Positions 27,336 through 35,808 are shown, counted from the first letter of the stretch. The stretch: DNA of 51,454 nt from JANJTY01 sp038257155 (GCA_038257155.1 JBBSJP010000032.1:1-51454), one strand, 5' to 3'. Numbers and translations are program-made. The notes: generated by a model not told the origin, from the letters alone.

Positions 27336-28637
27336 TCACTTGGACGTGTCTTCAGCCGAGGTCGCAAGAAAATCCAGGCTGAGGGAAAGCATCGCTCGTG
27401 TGCCCAAGGCCAGTGCCGCCTCGTCAAGGAAGAACAGCGGTGAATGGTTGGTGGGAACATCTTTCATGTCCGCATCCGGCGGCGTTGCGCCGACGAAAAA
27501 GAACATGGCCGGCGCGTGCCCACCGTACTCGGAAAAATCCTCTGCGCCGGTAATGGCCGCCATCTCGATCACCTTGTCCGGCGCGACGCGCTCCAGCGCA
27601 GGGCGCATGCGCGCCGTCAGTGCTGGATCATTGCGGGTTACCGGATAGCCCTGCATCCAGGGAATATCGGTGCTCACGGAAGCGCCATGCGCGGCCGCCA
27701 CGCGTTCGGCAATCTGCTGCAAGCCTTCGAAAGTGTCGCTGCGCATGTCCGGCTCGAAGGTGCGGATCGTGCCGATCAGTTCGACGCTGTCGGGAATGAT
27801 GTTCTGGCGGATGCCGCCATGCACGGCACCAAAACTGACCACCACCGGCGCGCGGGTCAGGTCCGTGCGCCGGCTTACCAGAGTCTGCGCGGTGCCGACG
27901 ATGTCGGCCGCGGCAACGATCGGATCCACTCCACCCCAGGGACGCGAGCCATGGGCCTGCTTGCCGTGCACAACGATGCGGAAACTGTCTGCCGCCGCCA
28001 TCAAGGGGCCGGCACGCAGCGCAATCACGTCAGATGGAAAGCCCGCGCCCACATGCAGGCCGAAGACTGCGTCGGGCTTGAAATCCGCGAACAGGCCCTG
28101 CTGCAGCATCAGGCGCGCGCCGCCTTCCTCGCCTTCCGGCGGGCCCTCTTCGGCCGGCTGGAAGATGAACATCACTTCGCCCTGCAGCGTGGCGCGCTGA
28201 CTGGCCAGCGCCTGGGCCACGCCCATCAGGATCGCCACGTGTGCGTCGTGGCCGCAGGCGTGCATCACGCCCGTGGTCTGGCCACGGAACTCGGTGGTCA
28301 CCTTTGATGCGAAGGGCAGATCAACCTGCTCGGTTACCGGCAGCGCATCCATGTCGGCGCGCAGTGCCAGGCGCGGTCCTGGCAGCGCGCCGCGAAGGAT
28401 GCCGACCACGCCGGTGTGTGCGACACCGGTGCGAACTTCCAGTCCCAATGACTGCAGATGTTCGGCGACCAGGGCCGCAGTGCGGAACTCGCGGTTGCCC
28501 AGCTCCGGATGCTGGTGAATATCGCGGCGCCACTCCAGCACCTTGCCCTCCACCGAACTGGCCAACGAATCGACGTCAGCCGCAGCCAGAGAGGTGCTGA
28601 GCACCAGAGCAGCCACAGAGAAAATGACAGTGCGCAT
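27336..28637 (-). CDS. Exported M20-family amidohydrolase / carboxypeptidase
   Basis: 433 residues from the ATG at 28637, preceded by a G-rich ribosome site; the frame opens 25 codons earlier without signal-like sequence. Signal peptide at 1-20. M20D motifs: ADMDALPV (95-102), HACGHDAH (127-134, metal-binding Cys128 and His130), PAEEG (161-165, catalytic Glu and metal Glu) and a late GAEDFSEYGG. Members hydrolyse N-acyl amino acids (hippurate, indole-acetyl amino acids) or act as aminoacylases. The exported location suggests scavenging outside the cytoplasm. The substrate cannot be told from sequence. Confidence 0.88.
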   Translation of the reverse strand: MRTVIFSVAALVLSTSLAAADVDSLASSVEGKVLEWRRDIHQHPELGNREFRTAALVAEHLQSLGLEVRTGVAHTGVVGILRGALPGPRLALRADMDALPVTEQVDLPFASKVTTEFRGQTTGVMHACGHDAHVAILMGVAQALASQRATLQGEVMFIFQPAEEGPPEGEEGGARLMLQQGLFADFKPDAVFGLHVGAGFPSDVIALRAGPLMAAADSFRIVVHGKQAHGSRPWGGVDPIVAAADIVGTAQTLVSRRTDLTRAPVVVSFGAVHGGIRQNIIPDSVELIGTIRTFEPDMRSDTFEGLQQIAERVAAAHGASVSTDIPWMQGYPVTRNDPALTARMRPALERVAPDKVIEMAAITGAEDFSEYGGHAPAMFFFVGATPPDADMKDVPTNHSPLFFLDEAALALGTRAMLSLSLDFLATSAEDTSK

Positions 28638-28811
28638 TCGCGATACCCCCGGATCAGAATTCTGCCGGGAGTATGCACGTTGCAGCGGCAGGGATTGCAG
28701 ATGCTGGATCACTCAATGGCATTCGTCGTGCGGTTCCGCAAATCGGGCCTTGCTTCAGGCTCCCAGCCCGACGCGCAGTATCATTGCTGCCCATCCTGCC
28801 GTGGACCCTGC

Positions 28812-29885
28812 ATGTTCATCCGCACCCTTGCCTGCGCACTGTTGTTCACGCTCCTTGCTGCTGCTGCGCGGGGCGAGTCGATCACCGATGGCCCATATGT
28901 ATGGCGCGAAGGCGACCAGGTGCGCGCGACCTGGATCTGCGCTGACCAACAAATCACCCGACGGCAACCGGTGGACCAGCCCATCGAACCGGCCTGCGGT
29001 GATGCGCCAACACTCACCCTGGAAAACACGCACCAGACGGCGCCAGACAGTCTGCCGGGTGTCGAACGCTGGGCTGCCATCTCCGATATCCACGGGCAAA
29101 GGGATCGGTTCCTGCAATTGCTGCGCGCACAACACATTCTCGATGCGACGGGCGACTGGGCCTGGGGAACGGGCGTGCTGGTCATCACCGGCGATGTGCT
29201 GGATCGCGGCCCGGCTCAGCTCGAAGCCCTTTGGGCGATCTATCGCATGGCACAACAGGCCGCAAGCGCTGGCGGCCGGGTCGAAATGTTGCTCGGCAAT
29301 CACGAAGCGATGGTCATGGCGGGTGATCTTCGCTACCTGCATCCGCGCTACCTGGAGGTCGCCAAGCTGCTGGGCACAAGCTACGACGACCTGTTTGCCG
29401 CAGATACCGAACTCGGAACCTGGCTGCGGCATCGCGCGGTGGTCCTCAAGCTTGGCGACACCCTGTTCCTGCATGGTGGACTGCATCCGCGCTTCGCTGA
29501 AGCCGAGACTGAACTCGACCTGGCCCAGCTCAATGCGCAGTTTCGCGCGGGGCTTGGCGTCACGCGCGAGGCGATCAAGGCCAACCCGGCTGCGCACTGG
29601 CTGTTTGGAAGTGAGGGACCCGTCTGGTATCGCGGCTATTTTGAGTCGGAACAGGCCACGTCGGCCCAGGTCGATGCCCTGCTCAGCAAAGCGCAGGTGG
29701 CACGCATCGTGGTCGGACACACCACCAATGAAACGATCCGCGTACTGTACGAAGGCCGGGTTATCGGCATCGACTCCGGGCTAAAGTATGGTGATCACGG
29801 CGAGTTGCTGATCCATGAAGGCGGCGCGCTGTGGCGCGGGCTGATCGATGGCCGACGACTGCCGATTGCTGCCGGGCCGATCTGA
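28812..29885 (+). CDS. Exported calcineurin-like metallophosphatase (Shewanella-like phosphatase type)
   Basis: 357 residues with a signal peptide at 1-21 (ALLFTLLAAAARG). The metallophosphatase motifs are in order: SDIHGQ (Asp92, His94), GDVLDRG (127-133), GNHE (162-165), LFLHGGLHPRF and GHTTNE. This is the bimetal PPP-type arrangement seen in bacterial Shewanella-like phosphatases, which remove phosphate from serine, threonine or tyrosine residues of proteins. I start it at the ATG at 28812, since the frame upstream lacks any family sequence; the ribosome site is weak. It is divergent from the M20 hydrolase. Confidence 0.88.
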   Translation: MFIRTLACALLFTLLAAAARGESITDGPYVWREGDQVRATWICADQQITRRQPVDQPIEPACGDAPTLTLENTHQTAPDSLPGVERWAAISDIHGQRDRFLQLLRAQHILDATGDWAWGTGVLVITGDVLDRGPAQLEALWAIYRMAQQAASAGGRVEMLLGNHEAMVMAGDLRYLHPRYLEVAKLLGTSYDDLFAADTELGTWLRHRAVVLKLGDTLFLHGGLHPRFAEAETELDLAQLNAQFRAGLGVTREAIKANPAAHWLFGSEGPVWYRGYFESEQATSAQVDALLSKAQVARIVVGHTTNETIRVLYEGRVIGIDSGLKYGDHGELLIHEGGALWRGLIDGRRLPIAAGPI

Positions 29886-30201
29886 TGCAGGCCGCCTGAA
29901 CCGGAGCCGGTGGCAACGGGTGCGCCGAACCACCCGCGACTGCGGTCGACCGGTGTTCATGGCGCAGGATGGGCGGGTCTCGGCCGGAGACTCCAGCGTG
30001 TCGAAAGCAACCACTGGCGCTGCCGCAGCGCGGCTGATGGATTGGCTTCCGGTGATCGCGGCTACGCAGCGCTGCCACGAATCAACGCCACCGAATTGAC
30101 CTGCTCGATCCGCGTTGACTGACCGACCAGGTGCGAGTTCCATCTGCACGCGGCTTGATCTTGTCGCCAGCCAGCGAAGCCCGGCCCGCGCCGGACTTGC
30201 C
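29886..30201. other. 316-base gap with no supported gene
   Basis: The stretch holds only short frames with no recognisable motif. A 70-codon plus-strand frame ending near 30122 could be a decayed fragment, but I cannot assign it. No promoter, terminator or repeat stands out. Confidence 0.4.
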
Positions 30202-30603
30202 TCATGCGTCCATTACGCGACGGGTCTGCAAGGTGTCCGCGTACTGCTGGAAGCGCAGCGCTTTACCATCCTTCAGGCTCCACAGGTGCGCGAACTGTGC
30301 ATCCAGGGCTGCGCCGCTGCCCTTGCGGCTGGCTTGATAGCGACCGGTTGCCAGCACCCGATCGCCCTCGACCGCGAGCACCTGCTCGACTTTCAGTGAG
30401 AACCCGTCCCAGTCCGCTCCGATTCGCGCGAACACACCTTGCAGCACCGCCTGCGGACCGATGTAGGGATTGCCGTCGGCATAGGGAAAGTTCTCCGCTT
30501 CACACCATTCAACCTGCGCATCCAGCCCTGCCAGCACGCTGGGCACATCGCCCGTGGCAAAGGCTGCATACAGGGCGCGCACTGCGGTGACGTTCGAGCT
30601 CAT
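30202..30603 (-). CDS. SnoaL-like / NTF2-fold protein
   Basis: 133 residues from the ATG at 30603, with AAGGGG 8 bases upstream. The sequence starts SNVTAVRALYAAFATGDVPSVLAGL and contains the EWCEAENFPY and VEGDRVLATGRYQ segments typical of the SnoaL-like polyketide-cyclase superfamily (cone-shaped NTF2 fold). Members bind or transform small hydrophobic ligands; many have unknown roles. It lies 43 bases downstream of the dioxygenase gene on the same strand, so the two may be co-transcribed. Confidence 0.82.
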   Translation of the reverse strand: MSSNVTAVRALYAAFATGDVPSVLAGLDAQVEWCEAENFPYADGNPYIGPQAVLQGVFARIGADWDGFSLKVEQVLAVEGDRVLATGRYQASRKGSGAALDAQFAHLWSLKDGKALRFQQYADTLQTRRVMDA

Positions 30604-30646
30604 GTTGACCCCTTGATCGATTGAAGTTTGCAGTCTGCGCGGTGGT

Positions 30647-31303
30647 CTACACCTTGCGCAGCACGATATCAAAGTGACCGAGCGGCGGCGCTTCGCGGTC
30701 CTGGTGCGCGAACGCCACCACCAGACGCGCGCGCTCGGCCTCCGGCACTGCCTGGAGCAGACGGTCGATGTCATTCAAGGCTTCGCCGGCGAAATACATC
30801 TGTGTGGTCAGCTCGGTATAGCCGCGCCTGGCAACCTTGAAGTGGATGTGTGGCGGGCGCGACCAGCCTTCCTCCACCGGATAGGCGCCCGGCTTGATCG
30901 TTCGAACACGGTAACGTCCTTCGGCGTCGGTGGTGAATCGCGCCCAGCCCTGGAAATCCGGGTCGAGCGGGGCCGGGTTGGGATCGCGCTCGTGTGCGTA
31001 GCGGCCGTGCACATTGGCCTGCCACACGTCGATCAGCGCATCGGGAATGGGCTGGCCAGCCTCATCTAGCACCTGCCCGCTGACTTCGACCACTTCGCCC
31101 AAGGCGCGCTCGGCATGACCGTCGATGCGGCTCATGTCGATGTCCTTGTCGGCCTGATCACGCGTGGGAAAGAACGGTCCTTCGACCTGCGCCGGCGTTA
31201 CGCCCGGTGTATCGGCCGCCAGCCCGGAGCCGGCCAGCAGCGCCACCGCGCCCAGTCCGCTTGTCACCATCTGCCGCCGAGTAAAACTGCCCGAATCACC
31301 CAT
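30647..31303 (-). CDS. Tat-exported intradiol ring-cleavage dioxygenase
   Basis: 218 residues from the ATG at 31303 (GGGGAAA upstream). The N-terminus has a twin-arginine signal (FTRRQMV then GLGAVALLAGSGLAA). The family core includes EGPFF near 41-45 and the four non-haem iron ligands Tyr102 (HGRYAHE), Tyr141 (PGAYPVEEGW), His152 and His154 (RPPHIHFK). Intradiol dioxygenases cleave catechols between the hydroxyls; protocatechuate 3,4-dioxygenase is the closest type in motif pattern. Tat export of a folded metalloenzyme would place activity in the periplasm, unusual for aromatic catabolism and possibly linked to detoxification or lignin-type monomers. No other aromatic pathway genes are adjacent. 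Confidence 0.87.
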   Translation of the reverse strand: MGDSGSFTRRQMVTSGLGAVALLAGSGLAADTPGVTPAQVEGPFFPTRDQADKDIDMSRIDGHAERALGEVVEVSGQVLDEAGQPIPDALIDVWQANVHGRYAHERDPNPAPLDPDFQGWARFTTDAEGRYRVRTIKPGAYPVEEGWSRPPHIHFKVARRGYTELTTQMYFAGEALNDIDRLLQAVPEAERARLVVAFAHQDREAPPLGHFDIVLRKV

Positions 31304-31470
31304 AGTGGTTTCCCCAATCGGTGAGGCTGCCTGGAACCGTTTTCCGGCGAACCTCAGGCTCTCCTGCGGACAATTTCCCCCTGGCCAAGCAATGCGCTGC
31401 CCGCGTCGCGCAATCGGCATGCTACGCCGAATTCGGGCCGCTCTGCTGCAAGGCAACCACTACAACGCAC

Positions 31471-31872
31471 TCACCCGAGAATGTCGCCGTCGACGTAGAA
31501 CCAACGTCCTTCCTCGCACAGGAAACGGCTGCGCTCATGCAGCCGCTGCGCCGGGCGGCCCCCGACACGGCTGCGCGCGACGAACTCGACGACGGCGTGC
31601 TTTGCATCGGTGCGCCGATGAGCACGGATCGTCAGCCCCAGCCAGGTGCGTGTGCCCGCGCGTTCCAGTTCAAGCACGCCGGGGCGAGTGTCGGGGTGCC
31701 AGGTTGCCAGCAGGTAATCGATCAGGCCAAGCACATAGGCGCTGTAGCGTGATCGCATCAGCGCTTCGGCATCGGGTGCCGGCTCACCGGCGTGCCAGCG
31801 ACCGCAGCAATCGGCATAGATACAGACTTTGCCGCAGTGGCAGCCGCCGGTGCCGGGACGCTTGCCGGCCAT
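31471..31872 (-). CDS. YchJ-like SEC-C motif protein (UPF0225)
   Basis: 133 residues. The N-terminus has the cysteine-rich SEC-C type zinc motif (Cys11, Cys13, then YADCCGRWH), as in the YchJ/UPF0225 family, followed by the conserved MRSRYSAYV segment and an NTF2-like C-terminal region (WLGLTIRAHR, VEFVARSRV, GRWFYVDGD). The family is common in proteobacteria but has no established function. It starts 4 bases after the cyanophycinase stop and is therefore probably in the same transcript. Confidence 0.88.
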   Translation of the reverse strand: MAGKRPGTGGCHCGKVCIYADCCGRWHAGEPAPDAEALMRSRYSAYVLGLIDYLLATWHPDTRPGVLELERAGTRTWLGLTIRAHRRTDAKHAVVEFVARSRVGGRPAQRLHERSRFLCEEGRWFYVDGDILG

Positions 31873-31876
31873 GGGT

Positions 31877-32725
31877 CTATTCAGCCGTCTTGCGCACCGC
31901 CAGGCTGCCGGAACTTGCCAGGCGCGTGTGCAGGTTGTAGCGCGTGCCTTTCACCAGGACGTGCACACGCAGCCCCAGCATGCAGACAGCTTCACCCTCT
32001 TGTACCTGGTCCATCGAGGAAAACTCGAGATCCGCGGCATCGATGACCGTGATCCCGCCGCTGCCCTCGACCTCCAGCGTATTGTCGGGAGAAATGAAGG
32101 CCGCGGTATCCTCGTCCAGACCGATTCCGACCGCGAACGGGTTGTAGGCAAGTGCCGTGGCAAGCCGGCCCAGCCGGTCACGCTGGCGAAAATGCTGGTC
32201 GATGATGAAGCGATTGGTCAGGCCAAGCCCCGGTGCCAAGCGCACGCTGCCGGCGACGGGCGTGGCACCCTCTTCGCCAAAGGCGATCATGTGCTCGGAA
32301 AGTATCGCGGCACCCGCACTGGTCCCCGCCACGTGCACACCTGCCGCATTGCGAAGACGGATCAGCTTGGCGACCGGCGTGCCGCCGAGGATGGTCGACA
32401 GGCGGAGCTGATTTCCGCCGGTGAAGAAGATTCCGGTCGCTTGCTCGATACGCTGCAGCCGGCTGGGTTCCTGGGCGTCGCGGCGGGTATCGAAATCGAT
32501 GGATTCGACCGCGCCGGCGCCCAGATCGGTGAACAATTCCTCGTAGCGCGCACCAGTGTCGATCAGCCGGCTGGCCGTGGGAATCACTACGATGTCGGCA
32601 TCGGTGCCGCCACACAGCTCAACGAATCGCGCCAGGATCTCACGTCCGTTGACCTTTTCCTCGGCGCCACCAATCGGTACGATCCAGCCGCGATTTTCTC
32701 CCTCGACGGGCTTGCTTGGACACAT
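31877..32725 (-). CDS. cphB: Cyanophycinase (serine-type, peptidase family S51)
   Basis: 282 residues from the ATG at 32725, with AAGGA upstream; an in-frame GTG at 32746 is a weaker choice. The enzyme cleaves cyanophycin to beta-Asp-Arg dipeptides. The family's nucleophile motif GTSAGA carries Ser136. FTGGNQLRL at 101-109 and the N-terminal PIGGAEEK segment also match cyanophycinases and differ from PepE dipeptidases. It lies downstream of the isoaspartyl dipeptidase gene on the same strand, so release and splitting of the dipeptide are encoded together. No signal peptide is seen, so it acts in the cytoplasm. Confidence 0.93.
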   Translation of the reverse strand: MCPSKPVEGENRGWIVPIGGAEEKVNGREILARFVELCGGTDADIVVIPTASRLIDTGARYEELFTDLGAGAVESIDFDTRRDAQEPSRLQRIEQATGIFFTGGNQLRLSTILGGTPVAKLIRLRNAAGVHVAGTSAGAAILSEHMIAFGEEGATPVAGSVRLAPGLGLTNRFIIDQHFRQRDRLGRLATALAYNPFAVGIGLDEDTAAFISPDNTLEVEGSGGITVIDAADLEFSSMDQVQEGEAVCMLGLRVHVLVKGTRYNLHTRLASSGSLAVRKTAE

Positions 32726-33050
32726 TAAAAACAGTTCCTTGGACACCTGGCCCCTGCGGGCGAAGGCGGCAGTTTAGCTGCTATGCCACATTCCGGAAGC
32801 CCCGTGCATCGCGCTCGGGCGCCACTTCGGCGTTTGCCGAGCTTTCGGTGGGGTTCCGGGCAGCTGTACGGCAAGGATGGTTCGATCCATCGTCTCGATC
32901 AGTCGCTGCGCGCCTGCCTCGACGACGGCCTCACCACGAACGGGGATCGGGGATCGGGGATCGGGGATCGGGGATCAGGGATCGGGGATCAGGGATCAGG
33001 AATCAGGAATCAGGAATCAGGAATCAGGAATCGCCAGCGTGGCAGTTCGC
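32726..33050. other. 325-base gap between iadA and cphB
   Basis: Contains the cphB ribosome site and the 13-unit heptamer array listed separately. The rest (about 32765-32940) shows no gene or clear promoter. Confidence 0.5.
32942..33032. repeat. 13-unit heptamer tandem repeat with G-quadruplex potential
   Basis: Thirteen exact 7-base units, read on the plus strand as five GGGGATC, one AGGGATC, one GGGGATC, one AGGGATC and five AGGAATC. The first five units give GGGG runs separated by ATC, a textbook G-quadruplex pattern. The array begins 18 bases past the iadA stop and lies about 217 bases before the cphB start, so the iadA-cphB transcript would carry the C-rich complement. Confidence 0.95.
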
Positions 33051-34238
33051 TCAGGCATCGAGGGATTCGAACATGCCCCATCGGATTGGCCTGCCGTCTC
33101 GCACATGCCAAACCCCGCGCGCCATCACGTCGCAGGCGCGATCCTGGTCGTCCAGAACCACCAGATCGGCGTCGCAGCCAACGTCCAGTCTGCCCTTGCC
33201 AGGCAGACGCAGCAGCTCAGCCGGATTGGCGGTGAAGGCCGGCAGCACCATCTCGAGGGCGAAATCCCGCTGCAGCAGTTCAGCGAGCGTCTCGAGCAGC
33301 GCAGCGGGTGAGCCGATATCCATGCGCGCCACGCGGCCTTCGGAATCGAATCTGGGCAGGCAGCCACCGCCGTCCGAACTGACTGAAACCCGGCCCGGGG
33401 GCGCGCCACTCTCCAGATAGCGCGCCAGCGCGTCGGCTGCGCTCCAGGCATCCTCGCCCTCATCGACCGGGAATGCGGTGATGTCAACACAGCTGCCCAG
33501 GCGGGCCAGTGCAACTGCTTCCTCGAACAGCCGCTTGCGACGATTGACGTGGGTTGGATGAAATACGCGCGCCGGCAATTCGCTGCGCTCCAGCGCCTGT
33601 CGCACCAGCTGCAGGCCGCGGTCGCCATCGCCAAGATGCAGGTGCAGCAGGCCAGCCTTGCCGCTCATCATGCCGGCGACGTGCGCCTCGGAGGCAAAGC
33701 GCAGCAGGTCGTCCAGGGTCGGCTGGCTTGATCGGTGATCGGAGATCGCCAGTTCACCGACCCCGATGATCGGCTCGATGAAGGCGATATCGGCGCGCAC
33801 GCTGCCAGTCAGCGTAGTTGGGGGCAGATGGTAACCACCGGTGTAGACCCAGGCCGACAGGCCCTGTTCGCGCAGCGCGTATGCCGTTGCAACCAGCTCA
33901 CGCGTACTGCGCGCCAGATCGTCGGTGCCAAGTACTCCAACCACGCTGGTGACGCCGGCCGTGGTGTAGCGTGACAACGGCAGCGGCGGCACGCGCGAGC
34001 GGAAGCCATCCTCGCCGCCGCCGCCGGTAAGGTGCGCATGACCATCGACCAGGCCCGGGATGACGCGGCGCCCTTCCAGATCGATGCGTTCGACCGGCAG
34101 CGCGCCAGTATCGGGCGGATCGCTGGGGCCAATCCACAGCAGTCGGCCGCCACCGATCAGCAGGCTGGAAAGACCGCAGGGCTCGGGGGCAAAGAGCGTC
34201 GCGTTGTGGATCAGGGTCAGGCGGTTTTCGATTACCAC
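33051..34238 (-). CDS. iadA: Beta-aspartyl (isoaspartyl) dipeptidase
   Basis: 395 residues, starting at GTG with GGAG nine bases upstream. It hydrolyses beta-aspartyl dipeptides; beta-Asp-Arg from cyanophycin is the probable substrate here. It is an amidohydrolase-superfamily barrel with the binuclear site intact: His67 and His69 (DGHAH), bridging Glu162 (GELAISDHRSS), His201, His230 (HPTHV) and Asp289 (SSDGGG). A bridging glutamate instead of a carboxylated lysine is the hallmark of IadA. Its gene sits upstream of cphB on the same strand. Confidence 0.94.
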   Translation of the reverse strand: MVIENRLTLIHNATLFAPEPCGLSSLLIGGGRLLWIGPSDPPDTGALPVERIDLEGRRVIPGLVDGHAHLTGGGGEDGFRSRVPPLPLSRYTTAGVTSVVGVLGTDDLARSTRELVATAYALREQGLSAWVYTGGYHLPPTTLTGSVRADIAFIEPIIGVGELAISDHRSSQPTLDDLLRFASEAHVAGMMSGKAGLLHLHLGDGDRGLQLVRQALERSELPARVFHPTHVNRRKRLFEEAVALARLGSCVDITAFPVDEGEDAWSAADALARYLESGAPPGRVSVSSDGGGCLPRFDSEGRVARMDIGSPAALLETLAELLQRDFALEMVLPAFTANPAELLRLPGKGRLDVGCDADLVVLDDQDRACDVMARGVWHVRDGRPIRWGMFESLDA

Positions 34239-34293
34239 GAATGCTCGCTCCGGTTTAGCCCCAGAAGGCTAAACGATTCGGCGCGCGATCGCC

Positions 34294-34932
34294 TCAGGAA
34301 TCGCCCCACAGTTCCTGCAGTCGTCCGTCCCGTCCGCAGGAGCTGCGGTAGTAGCGGTAGCGGATGGGATTCTTCTGGTAGTAGTCCTGGTGGTAATCCT
34401 CGGCCGGATAGAACGTGGTCGCAGGAATGATCTCGGTGGCAATCGGGCGGTCGAAGCGGGCCGAGTCGGACAGGGCTTTCAAGCTGGCCTCGGCCAGGCG
34501 ACGCTGCTCGGCCGTGCGCGGAAAGATCGCACTGCGGTATTGCGGGCCGGCATCGCAGAACTGCCGGTTCACCGCCACCGGATCGATGTTGCGCCAGAAC
34601 ACGTCCAGCAGCTTGGCATAGTCGACTTTCTTCGGGTCGTAGCGGACCTCGATCGCTTCGATGTGGCCCGATCTGCCACTGGAGACCTGTTCGTAAGTCG
34701 GCTTGGGTATCTGTCCTCCGATGTAACCGGAGGTGGTCGAGAGCACCCCATCGAGCTTGTCGTAGGGCGGCTCCATGCACCAGAAGCAGCCACCGGCAAA
34801 GATCGCGATGCCCTCGTCGGCTTCCGACACCAGTTGAACTTCAACCACGTCGCGGGGTGTTTCGGACTGCGCCTGCAGCAAGCAGGGAGCAAGCATCAGC
34901 AACACGAAGGCGAGCCCACGCAATACGCTCAT
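34294..34932 (-). CDS. msrA: Exported peptide methionine-S-sulfoxide reductase MsrA
   Basis: 212 residues. A signal peptide (1-22, LLMLAPCLLQAQ) predicts export. The catalytic motif GCFWC is at 48-52 with Cys49 as nucleophile, and the SGYIGG and YHQDYYQKNP segments of MsrA follow. It repairs methionine-S-sulfoxide in oxidised proteins. Its ATG overlaps the msrB stop (ATGA), so the two are coupled. A C-terminal cysteine (RSSCGRDG) may serve as resolving cysteine. Confidence 0.94.
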   Translation of the reverse strand: MSVLRGLAFVLLMLAPCLLQAQSETPRDVVEVQLVSEADEGIAIFAGGCFWCMEPPYDKLDGVLSTTSGYIGGQIPKPTYEQVSSGRSGHIEAIEVRYDPKKVDYAKLLDVFWRNIDPVAVNRQFCDAGPQYRSAIFPRTAEQRRLAEASLKALSDSARFDRPIATEIIPATTFYPAEDYHQDYYQKNPIRYRYYRSSCGRDGRLQELWGDS

Positions 34933-35435
34933 GAACGCAGCTCCGGCAGTGCCTCGCCTTCCGGCACGAAGCGCAGCGCCACGCCGTTGTTGCACCAGCG
35001 CTGGCCCAGCGGCGCGGGGCCGTCGTCGAACACATGCCCCTGATGCCCGCCACAACGGATGCAGTGGTACTCGGTACGCGGCCAGATCATCTTGTAGTCG
35101 GTCCTGGTCGCCATGTTGCCCTCGATGGGTTTGGTAAAGCTGGGCCAACCGGTGCCGGACTCGTACTTGTCGGCCGCATCAAACAGCGGCAGGAAGCAGG
35201 CCGCACAGACAAAGGTGCCAGGGCGCTTTTCGGCATTCAGAGCGCTGCTGTTGGGGCGTTCGGTCGCCTCCTGGAACAGCACCCGGTAGGCCTCGGGCGA
35301 GAGCAGGGCGCGCCATTCGGCCGGCGTCTTGTGTAGGCGCGAGATGGAATTGGCGGTTTCGGCAAGGACGCGCGAGCCGGTTCCCAGCAACAGGGGAAGC
35401 GGGAGCAGGCCCAGCAACAATGTGCGACGTTTCAT
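34929..35435 (-). CDS. msrB: Exported peptide methionine-R-sulfoxide reductase MsrB
   Basis: 168 residues from the ATG at 35435 with GAGGAG six bases upstream; the frame is open 18 codons further. The N-terminus KRRTLLLGLLPLPLLLGTG looks like a Tat-type or Sec signal. Zinc ligands Cys77, Cys80, Cys125 and Cys128 and catalytic Cys148 (RWCNNG) are present. The position often holding the resolving cysteine before GWPSF is threonine, so another reductant route is likely. It repairs the R form and, with MsrA, covers both epimers of methionine sulfoxide in the envelope. Confidence 0.94.
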   Translation of the reverse strand: MKRRTLLLGLLPLPLLLGTGSRVLAETANSISRLHKTPAEWRALLSPEAYRVLFQEATERPNSSALNAEKRPGTFVCAACFLPLFDAADKYESGTGWPSFTKPIEGNMATRTDYKMIWPRTEYHCIRCGGHQGHVFDDGPAPLGQRWCNNGVALRFVPEGEALPELRS

Positions 35436-35808
35436 GCGGCTCTCCTCGGACAGCGACGGGCAATTGGGGCCCGTCGCCTGGCTGACCACTACCGTGCTCG
35501 TTGCAGGGTAGCCCCAATGTGAATCAAGAGAGGCACAGGGTAGAAAAAGGTTCGCGACGGCAACGCCGGTTCAGCTGCGCGACAGATTGGCTCCTCTCGC
35601 GAAACTCCGATGTCGGCTCCACCGCTGCGCGGCTTGAGCCGACCTACGCTGGATGTCGCGTAGGTCGGATCAAGCGCCGCCAGAGCACACAGGCATTGCG
35701 ACCACATCCCCGGCGCGGATCCGACGTTCCTCAATACCAGTCTCTTCGCAACGTCGGCTCCACCGCTGCGCGGCTTGAGCCGACCTACGTTCATAGGTGG
35801 CGCTCTAC
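35436..35808. repeat. msrB-dnaJ gap with REP-like palindromic repeats
   Basis: Two copies of an identical 37-base sequence lie at 35612-35648 and 35753-35789. Each contains GTCGGCTC and GAGCCGAC as an 8-bp stem around CACCGCTGCGCGGCTT. Between them, near 35656-35680, is a related element in opposite orientation (GTAGGTCGGATCAAGCGCCG). No gene is visible; the elements resemble the REP/BIME class of non-coding repeats. Confidence 0.75.

Noticed and set aside
29910..30122. 70-codon plus-strand frame after the metallophosphatase
   Set aside because: No ribosome site, motif or family likeness that I can support; at most a decayed fragment.
32942..33032. Possible CRISPR or coding repeat
   Set aside because: Units are 7 bases with no spacers, and period 7 does not keep a reading frame.
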